Notes under the pieces: model-generated
The model's database searches: none
The model's input: only the letters and a program-made list of their open reading frames with translations
What the model was told of the DNA's origin: nothing
Made by a program: the position numbers and the translations under genes
Source: Paludibacteraceae bacterium
GTDB taxonomy: Bacteria > Bacteroidota > Bacteroidia > Bacteroidales > Paludibacteraceae
Assembly (NCBI GenBank): GCA_947445425.1
Contig: CANFFA010000209.1
Span: 1 to 5,283 of the forward strand
Direction: 5' to 3'
DNA length: 5,283 nt
Shown here: positions 1 through 4,461 of the stretch, in pieces
Numbering within the stretch: position 1 is the stretch's first letter
How the letters are laid out: each line of letters opens with the position of its first letter

Positions 1-216
1 GAATTGGGCAATCCCATTATGACCAGTTCCATTTTTTATGATGACAAAACAACAGAATACATTACAGATCCTGAACTTATTGAAGAGAAATACGGACACC
101 AAGTGAATTTAGTCATTGATGGCGGAATGGGTGGATTGACTCCTTCGACAATTGTAGATTGCACGGAAGACGAGCCAGAAATTACACGAATGGGTGCAGG
201 AATTTTGGTATATTGA
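1..216 (+). CDS. Sua5/YciO/YrdC-family protein, C-terminal part (putative L-threonylcarbamoyladenylate synthase, YciO-like)
   Basis: The reading frame is open from base 1 to a TGA at 214-216, so only the last 71 residues are present and the true start lies outside the window. Visible features are LGNPIMTSSI near the left edge, a DPELIEEKYGHQVNLVIDGG stretch, then PSTIVDCT and a terminal EPEITRMGAG. This order (GxPxxxTS, acidic linker, hydrophobic strand ending in DGG or HGG, P(S/T)T(I/V)(V/I)D, R-x-G) is the C-terminal signature of the family and is closest to E. coli YciO. Family members bind ATP and threonine or bicarbonate. TsaC/Sua5 makes threonylcarbamoyl-AMP for the t6A37 modification of tRNA, but the role of the YciO branch is less certain, so the activity is inferred. 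The protein should be cytosolic. It ends 30 nt before a hairpin and is probably transcribed separately from the carboxylase operon. Confidence 0.85.
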   Translation, partial: ELGNPIMTSSIFYDDKTTEYITDPELIEEKYGHQVNLVIDGGMGGLTPSTIVDCTEDEPEITRMGAGILVY

Positions 217-246
217 ACAAAACTTTAGTAAAATGGTTTTATATAA

Positions 247-280
247 TTCGGGGATGTAGCTATTAAGTCACATCCCCGAA
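247..280 (+). terminator. Probable transcription terminator hairpin after the YciO-like gene
   Basis: Arms 247-257 (TTCGGGGATGT) and 270-280 (ACATCCCCGAA) are perfect reverse complements, giving an 11-bp stem around a 12-nt loop, 30 nt after the stop codon. The stem holds the only GC-rich block in this AT-rich spacer. No real T-run follows (ACTATATTTAAG), so it is not a textbook intrinsic terminator. Position and stem strength make termination or 3'-end protection of the upstream mRNA the likeliest role. Confidence 0.6.
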
Positions 281-361
281 ACTATATTTAAGAAAATAAT
301 AAATATCATTTGCGAACCTTACAACGGAAAGCAAATCAGCCATAAAATAAAATCACATGTT

Positions 362-402
362 AAAACTGCACAGAATTATCATATTGGTGCAAGTTTTTTT
401 TT
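362..402 (+). terminator. Possible second hairpin with T-run (terminator-like)
   Basis: TGCAC (367-371) pairs with GTGCA (387-391). After a bulged A at 392, CAAAA (read outward from 366 to 362) pairs with GTTTT (393-397). This gives about 10 bp with one bulge around a 15-nt loop. A run of nine T at 394-402 overlaps the distal arm and follows it. This looks more like an intrinsic terminator than the GC-rich hairpin upstream. It could be a backup terminator for the YciO-like gene or the end of an unrecognised small transcript from 281-402. The stem is weak and AT-rich, so it may be chance. Confidence 0.35.
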
Positions 403-532
403 ATAAAAGCCTTTAAAATATACTTTAGCAAAAACAACATATCATATTAATAATCAACATATTGGGCATTATACATCAAAAATCGATTCATTAACATTTG
501 ACTCAACTAGTTTATTTCAAGTACAAAAATGT

Positions 533-540
533 TATCTTTG
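533..540 (+). promoter_or_regulatory. Candidate Bacteroidota-type promoter (-7 element) for the carboxylase operon
   Basis: TATCTTTG matches the TAnnTTTG -7 consensus of Bacteroidota primary sigma factors exactly and is followed by CACC. Transcription would be expected to start near 545-548. The matching -33 TTTG box is poor: the expected place, around 510-513, reads GTTT, while a clear TTTG at 497-500 is too far upstream. A sigma70-like TTGACT at 498-503 is probably coincidental. This is the only exact -7 match I noticed in the spacer on this strand. Confidence 0.6.
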
Positions 541-546
541 CACCCT

Positions 547-661
547 GAACCTCATTAATTCAACAGTAATAAATGAAACGAGCACGACATGGAAATATTG
601 ATATACAAGGGAATGTTTAGGTGCGAGTTCCATGTGACCTTTAAAAAACAATAACTTACAC
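547..661 (+). promoter_or_regulatory. 5' leader of the carboxylase operon with a hairpin and two tiny ORFs
   Basis: If transcription starts near 547, the carboxyltransferase mRNA has a leader of about 115 nt. ACATGGAA (587-594) and TTCCATGT (628-635) form a perfect 8-bp stem enclosing 33 nt. Two overlapping short reading frames lie inside. One at 573-620 encodes MKRARHGNIDIQGNV. The other, at 589-654, has 21 codons and stops 7 nt before the main ATG. Neither has a Shine-Dalgarno sequence or recognisable homology, so translation is unproven. I do not recognise a known riboswitch class. The sequence shows the hairpin and the frames; any regulatory function is inference. Confidence 0.35.
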
Positions 662-2197
662 ATGAATAAAAATGAAATATTTGAGCAACGCTTAAAAGCA
701 TTGCAGAAAATGGAAAGTAATGCAGCAGTTAAACAACACCTTAAAGGTAAATTAACTGCTCGCGAAAGAATTAACGTCTTGTTCGACGAAGGAACCTTTT
801 TTGAATTCGACGCTTTTGTAGAGCCAGCCTTAAACACCATGAGTGATAAACAGTCATCATTTGGCGATGGTGTTGTGGTTGGACGTGGATTGGTGCAAGG
901 ACGTAGTGTTTTTGCTTATGCACAAGACTTTACCGTATTGGGCGGTTCATTGGGTTACGCACATGGTATGAAAATTGCCAAAGTACAGGAAATGGCCTTA
1001 AAATTAGGTGCTCCAATTGTCGGTCTAATCGATTCTGGTGGTGCACGTATCCAAGAAGGTGTTAAAAGTTTATCAGCTTACGCACAAATCTTCCGCAACA
1101 ATGTGCGCTCATCAGGTATTATTCCACAAATCAGTGTTATATTAGGCCCTGCGGCAGGTGGTGCAGTTTATTCTCCAGCACTGACCGACTTCGTGTTTAT
1201 GACCAATCAAACCTCCTATATGTTTGTTACCGGCCCAGATGTTGTCAAAGAAGTTCTAAATGAAGACATTGACATGGAAGGCTTGGGTGGCGGAAACGTT
1301 CACGCTCAAAAAAGTGGGGTTGCACAATTTGTATATGATGATGAAGAACATGCTATCTTGTATGTTCGAAAATTGCTATCTTATTTGCCATCCAATAATT
1401 TTGATCCAATTCCAGTCTCTACCAATACACATTTCTTTGAATCACGTCAATCCTATTTGAACAATATCGTTCCAGATGATAGTAATCGTCCTTACGATAT
1501 GAAGGAAATCATCAACATTATCGTTGACAAGGATTCTTTCTTTGAAGTTCATGAGAAGTTTGCACAAAATATTGTTGTTGGATTAGCACGTTTGGATGGT
1601 AAAACCATCGGTATTGTTGCCAATCAACCAAAAGTAATGGCAGGTACACTTGACATCAACTCAAGCGTAAAAGGGGCACGTTTTGTCCGTTTTTGTGACT
1701 GTTATAACATCCCTTTGTTAATACTTGAAGATGTACCTGGATTCCTTCCGGGTATTAATCAGGAGCACAGTGGAATTATCCGCAATGGTGCTAAGCTTTT
1801 ATATGCATTTGTTGAAGCATCAGTTCCAAAAATCACTGTAATTGTGCGTAAATCGTATGGTGGAGCCTACATCGTAATGAGTAGTAAAAACACTGGAGGT
1901 GATTTTAACTTTGCATGGCCGACAGCTGAAATTGCAGTAATGGGTCCTGAGGGAGCTATTAAAATTGTCAATAAAAATGAATTGGCAAAAGCTGACAACA
2001 AAGAGGAATTAAAGAAAGAATTGATTGCAAAATATAAAAATGAGATTGCCAATCCTTACAGAGCAGAAGAGATGGGACTTATTGATGAGGTAATTACTCC
2101 TTCTGATACTCGTAATGTTTTAATTACAGCATTTGAGATATTGTCAAACAAACAATATATTAAGCCACAAAGAAAGCACGGGAATATCCCTTTGTAA
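662..2197 (+). CDS. pccB: Acyl-CoA carboxylase carboxyltransferase (beta) subunit, propionyl-CoA carboxylase type
   Basis: The 511-residue length and the motifs throughout match the PccB/MmdA/12S carboxyltransferase family. It moves the carboxyl group from carboxybiotin to an acyl-CoA, most likely propionyl-CoA to methylmalonyl-CoA, in a cytosolic hexamer working with the next two genes. The N-terminal crotonase-like half carries GKLTARERI (about 28-36), LGGSLGYAHGMKIAKVQEMA (93-112), the oxyanion-hole motif SGGARIQEGV (125-134) and GPAAGGAVYSPAL (162-174). The C-terminal half carries NQPKVMAGTLD (321-331), DVPGFLPGINQEHSGIIR (357-374), RKSYGGAYIVM (396-406) and AWPTAEIAVMG (418-428). It ends in the family's usual RKHGNIPL. 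Residue 404 in GGAYI corresponds, by motif alignment, to Asp422 of Streptomyces PccB, a known acyl-specificity position, but is Ile here. The ATG at 662 is the family-consistent start, with no Shine-Dalgarno but A-rich sequence before it. Alternatives are a broad acyl-CoA carboxylase or a methylmalonyl-CoA decarboxylase alpha subunit. The adjacent biotin carboxylase argues against the decarboxylase. Confidence 0.95.
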   Translation: MNKNEIFEQRLKALQKMESNAAVKQHLKGKLTARERINVLFDEGTFFEFDAFVEPALNTMSDKQSSFGDGVVVGRGLVQGRSVFAYAQDFTVLGGSLGYAHGMKIAKVQEMALKLGAPIVGLIDSGGARIQEGVKSLSAYAQIFRNNVRSSGIIPQISVILGPAAGGAVYSPALTDFVFMTNQTSYMFVTGPDVVKEVLNEDIDMEGLGGGNVHAQKSGVAQFVYDDEEHAILYVRKLLSYLPSNNFDPIPVSTNTHFFESRQSYLNNIVPDDSNRPYDMKEIINIIVDKDSFFEVHEKFAQNIVVGLARLDGKTIGIVANQPKVMAGTLDINSSVKGARFVRFCDCYNIPLLILEDVPGFLPGINQEHSGIIRNGAKLLYAFVEASVPKITVIVRKSYGGAYIVMSSKNTGGDFNFAWPTAEIAVMGPEGAIKIVNKNELAKADNKEELKKELIAKYKNEIANPYRAEEMGLIDEVITPSDTRNVLITAFEILSNKQYIKPQRKHGNIPL

Positions 2198-2232
2198 TTC
2201 ATAATTAACAATTCATAATTCATAATTAAAAT
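2198..2232. repeat. Period-7 AT-rich tandem array (TTCATAA type)
   Basis: Starting at the base after the carboxyltransferase stop codon, five heptamer units can be read in register: TTCATAA, TTAACAA, TTCATAA, TTCATAA, TTAAAAT. Three units are identical and the others are degenerate. Similar short heptamer strings are common between genes in Bacteroidota, to my knowledge. No function is evident. It may be a slippage-generated spacer. Confidence 0.65.
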
Positions 2233-2237
2233 GAGGT

Positions 2238-2279
2238 AATGAATTGTAGTACAATGTCATTGGGTAGCCAAAAATTGGC
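2238..2279 (+). promoter_or_regulatory. Two small intercistronic hairpins
   Basis: AATGA-ATTGT (2238-2247) pairs with ACAAT-TCATT (2251-2255 and 2257-2261), giving 10 bp around a 3-nt loop with one bulged G at 2256. GCCAA (2267-2271) then pairs with TTGGC (2275-2279) around an AAA loop. No T-run follows either stem directly, and I see no -7 element for a new promoter. An mRNA processing or stability role between the first two operon genes is more plausible than full termination, but this is inference. Confidence 0.45.
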
Positions 2280-2314
2280 ACATTGGCATATTTTTTAATT
2301 AGCATATTCATATA
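2275..2314. repeat. Period-8 tandem array (TTGGCACA type) just before the biotin carboxylase start
   Basis: Five octamers lie in register: TTGGCACA, TTGGCATA, TTTTTTAA, TTAGCATA, TTCATATA. The last ends 3 nt before the ATG of the biotin carboxylase gene. Units one, two and four share TT(G/A)GCA(C/T)A, while the third is degenerate. The array forms the whole ribosome-approach region of that gene, which has no Shine-Dalgarno sequence. It resembles the TTAGCACA-type strings often seen between genes in Bacteroidota, from memory and not checked. Confidence 0.6.
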
Positions 2315-2317
2315 CAA

Positions 2318-3811
2318 ATGAAAAAAAGAATTTTAATTGCCAATCGGAGTGAAATTGCCATCCGAATTATTCGTTCTGCCCACAGATTGGGAATGTTGGC
2401 TGTTGTTCTTCAAAGCGACAAAGAACCTGATGCATTATATTTAAAATATGCAGATGAAATTATCCCCGCTAAAGATGCACAGAATGAAAAACCGATATTC
2501 TTAAATGCAGAAAGAATAGTGGAGATAGCCTTAGAGCATCAAATAGATATGATTCATCCCGGCTACGGTTTCATGTCCGAGAATCCTGATTTTGCAGCAT
2601 TGTGCGAAGAAAATGGAATCAACTTCATAGGTCCATCACCTGAATTAATTCGGAACATGGGTATCAAAACCATCGCTAAAAAGATGGCCATAGAAGCTGG
2701 TTTACCATTGGTCCCTGGAAGTGATGGTGCCGTTAAGGATGCAGCTAAAGCCGCAGAATATGCAGCATCAATTGGCTATCCAGTTCTATTGAAAGCTTCT
2801 GCAGGTGGCGGAGGTCGTGGAATGCGTATTGTTGAAAAAGCTGAAACCATGGAACGCTTGTTCAAATCCGCTTATGATGAAGCAATTTCAGCCTTTGGAA
2901 ATGGTGATCTTTTTATAGAAAAATATCTAACAAATCCTAAGCATTTGGAATTCCAAATCCTTGGAGACAAGCACGGTAACGTAATTCACTTGGGTGAGCG
3001 TGAATGCTCTTTACAACGCAAACACCAAAAATTAATGGAGGAGGCTCCTTCAGCGAGTCTTAGTCCTGAGATGCGTAAAGAGATGGGCGACATGGCAGTG
3101 AAATTTGCTAAACAGATTGGCTATTTTTCAGCAGGTACCATTGAATACATTTTAGATGAAAGTGGAACTTTCTATTTCATGGAAATGAACACAAGGATAC
3201 AAGTAGAGCATCCTGTTACAGAAATGATTACAGGTGTAGACTTGGTGGATTGGCAAATTAAAGTGGCAATGGGTGAGAAATTAAGCTTGACCCAAGATGA
3301 CATCAAAATGAATGGCTGGGCCATTGAGATTCGTGTCAATACTGAAGATCCACAAAATCGCTTTAGTCCACAAACTGGATTTATTGAAAAGATACACTTC
3401 CCAACATCGAAAGATATTCGTATTGAAACAGGCGTAACCCACGGAAGTATAGTGACTCCCTATTTCGATTCTATGATTGCAAAAATAATTGTTCATGGAA
3501 AAGATAGACCTGATGTTATTGCAAAAACATTAAAAGCACTCAACGAATTTAGTCTGATTGGTTTAAAAACCACAGCCCCTTTTTGTAGAGCCGTGCTTCA
3601 ACATGAAGAATTTGTGACTGCAAAATACACTACGCGCTGGGTAGACACATACTTCACCCCTGAAATGTTAGAATCAGAAGATGAGGAACTTGTAGGAGCA
3701 TTGGCAGCAACTATCATTTATGCCACTGATTATCTACAAATTGCATCTGAAATACCGACTTCCAGAAATGAGTCTTTAAATCTATGGGTTTTAAATAAAC
3801 GAATAAACTAA
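2318..3811 (+). CDS. accC: Biotin carboxylase subunit of acyl-CoA carboxylase (alpha chain, N-terminal half)
   Basis: This ATP-grasp enzyme uses ATP and bicarbonate to carboxylate biotin on the carrier protein encoded next door. At 497 residues it is about 50 longer than E. coli AccC. The N-terminal domain starts KKRILIANRSEIAIRI (2-17; the usual NRGEIA reads NRSEIA) and has HPGYGFMSENPDFA (80-93). The ATP-grasp core has K117, K159 before the glycine-rich loop SAGGGGRGM (161-169), H209, and ERECSLQRKHQKLMEEAPS (228-246) with K238. It also has E276 and MEMNTRIQVEHPVTEMITG (288-306), which carries metal-binding E289 and R293. The C-terminal domain has GWAIEIRVNTEDP (333-345, R339) and PYFDSMIAKIIVHG (381-394). 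All expected catalytic residues are visible. The extra tail (about 447-497) is an acidic stretch, a helix and NLWVLNKRIN, resembling the entry into the BT domain of fused propionyl-CoA carboxylase alpha chains. The carrier gene starts 4 nt downstream in another frame, so the two are surely cotranscribed and probably translationally coupled. Confidence 0.95.
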   Translation: MKKRILIANRSEIAIRIIRSAHRLGMLAVVLQSDKEPDALYLKYADEIIPAKDAQNEKPIFLNAERIVEIALEHQIDMIHPGYGFMSENPDFAALCEENGINFIGPSPELIRNMGIKTIAKKMAIEAGLPLVPGSDGAVKDAAKAAEYAASIGYPVLLKASAGGGGRGMRIVEKAETMERLFKSAYDEAISAFGNGDLFIEKYLTNPKHLEFQILGDKHGNVIHLGERECSLQRKHQKLMEEAPSASLSPEMRKEMGDMAVKFAKQIGYFSAGTIEYILDESGTFYFMEMNTRIQVEHPVTEMITGVDLVDWQIKVAMGEKLSLTQDDIKMNGWAIEIRVNTEDPQNRFSPQTGFIEKIHFPTSKDIRIETGVTHGSIVTPYFDSMIAKIIVHGKDRPDVIAKTLKALNEFSLIGLKTTAPFCRAVLQHEEFVTAKYTTRWVDTYFTPEMLESEDEELVGALAATIIYATDYLQIASEIPTSRNESLNLWVLNKRIN

Positions 3812-3815
3812 AAAC

Positions 3816-4364
3816 ATGGGAACCTCCTATATTTATAAAAGAGACGCCACAAGACTCTTTATTGCATTGCGTGAGAATGGAAAACGATTCAAAATATATC
3901 TTCCAAAAGAATCAAAACCAGTTATTGATGGAGAAGAACAGGACATCAATTTTATTGAGCAAACAGATTCTCAATACTGCTTTGATTGGAATGACAAACG
4001 CTACAATTGCGAATTGGTGTCGCGCGATCAAAACAAAACCATTATCAAAGTAAATGGTGTAGAGTATAAATTTAGTTTAGAGTCTATCTTCTCATACATT
4101 CGTCACGGAATGATTAACAAAGATGGTAAACAACTGAATGAGAATGATATTCTGTCTCCAATGCCAGGTAAAATCGTGGATATCTTCCTTTCAGAAGGTG
4201 ATTTAGTTAATGTTGGTGAGCCGATACTTAGTTTGGAAGCCATGAAAATGCAAAACGAAATTACTGCTACCTGCAATGGAGTGATTCAAAAAATTCATAT
4301 TGTACAAGGACAAACTGTAATGAAAGATGATTTATTGGTAGAAATAACCTCTATTGATGTTTAA
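3816..4364 (+). CDS. Biotin carboxyl carrier protein with N-terminal BT-like coupling domain (alpha chain, C-terminal half)
   Basis: The 182-residue protein carries the mobile biotin of the carboxylase. The C-terminal biotinyl domain (about 111-178) has SPMPGKIVDIFLSEGD and the canonical LEAMKMQNEI, with Lys144 as the biotinylation site for a biotin protein ligase encoded elsewhere. The C-terminal LLVEI is also typical. Residues 1-95 are not low-complexity linker as in E. coli AccB. They form beta-rich sequence (FKIYL, YCFDWNDKRYNCELV, KTIIKVNGVEYKFSL) matching in order and spacing the BT domain before the carrier domain in propionyl-CoA carboxylase alpha, which docks the beta subunit. That assignment is by eye and is inference. 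An Asn- and Lys-rich linker (about 98-111) joins the halves. The gene starts 4 nt after the biotin carboxylase stop with no Shine-Dalgarno, pointing to coupled translation at 1:1 stoichiometry. Confidence 0.9.
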   Translation: MGTSYIYKRDATRLFIALRENGKRFKIYLPKESKPVIDGEEQDINFIEQTDSQYCFDWNDKRYNCELVSRDQNKTIIKVNGVEYKFSLESIFSYIRHGMINKDGKQLNENDILSPMPGKIVDIFLSEGDLVNVGEPILSLEAMKMQNEITATCNGVIQKIHIVQGQTVMKDDLLVEITSIDV

Positions 4365-4369
4365 TTAAC

Positions 4370-4449
4370 AGAGATTAGCCTAAAGAACAAAGAGCAAAGA
4401 TTGAGAATTATCAGTCTTTGCTCTTTGTTCTTTAGGCTAATCTCTTTTT
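4370..4449. terminator. Very long perfect hairpin terminator between convergent genes
   Basis: Arms 4370-4400 and 4415-4445 are perfect 31-nt reverse complements. Inside them, TTGA (4401-4404) can pair with TCAG (4411-4414) through one G-U pair, for a total stem of 35 bp with a 6-nt GAATTA loop. TTTT (4446-4449) follows on the + strand, fitting an intrinsic terminator for the carboxylase operon, 5 nt after its last stop codon. The - strand exit (TGTTAATTAAAC) has only a weak T-run. Even so, the hairpin lies 16 nt past the channel gene's stop and may end that transcript too. The left arm contains heptamers AAAGAAC, AAAGAGC, AAAGATT (4382-4402). The stem is far longer than most intrinsic terminators need. 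Confidence 0.85.
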
Positions 4450-4461
4450 AGTCTAAAACGA

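Larger units (their letters stand above)
217..661. other. Non-coding spacer between the YciO-like gene and the carboxylase operon
   Basis: These 445 nt are strongly AT-rich, and I found no credible protein gene or tRNA in them. A minus-strand open frame reaches in from 840 to 532, but it mostly shadows the start of the carboxyltransferase gene. The contents are the terminator hairpin at 247-280, a weaker hairpin with a nine-T run at about 362-402, an 8-bp direct repeat CAACATAT at 435-442 and 455-462 (20 bp apart), the candidate promoter at 533-540, and a leader of about 115 nt. Confidence 0.7.

Noticed and set aside
532..840. Minus-strand open frame of 102 codons across the carboxylase leader and gene start
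   Set aside because: Over half lies antisense to the well-supported carboxyltransferase N-terminus, its composition looks random, and I recognise no domain.
1260..1460. Plus-strand 66-codon frame inside the carboxyltransferase gene
   Set aside because: It sits wholly within a conserved gene in another frame, with no initiation signal.
662..2197. Methylmalonyl-CoA decarboxylase alpha subunit (sodium-pump type)
   Set aside because: The sequence alone is compatible, but the operon supplies an ATP-dependent biotin carboxylase and no membrane beta, gamma or delta decarboxylase subunit is present.
2260..2296. Possible internal promoter for the biotin carboxylase (TATTTTTT at 2289-2296)
   Set aside because: It lacks the final G of TAnnTTTG, the nearest upstream TTGG at 2260 is about 24 bp away, and the T-run is explained by the degenerate period-8 array.
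2198..2317. CRISPR-like array between the first two operon genes
   Set aside because: Repeat units are 7-8 bp and directly adjacent, with no unique spacers.
4370..4445. Inverted repeats of an insertion sequence or MITE
   Set aside because: The two arms are separated by only 14 nt, there is no clear target-site duplication, and a T-run next to a stop codon fits a terminator better. A dispersed palindromic element stays open as a finding.
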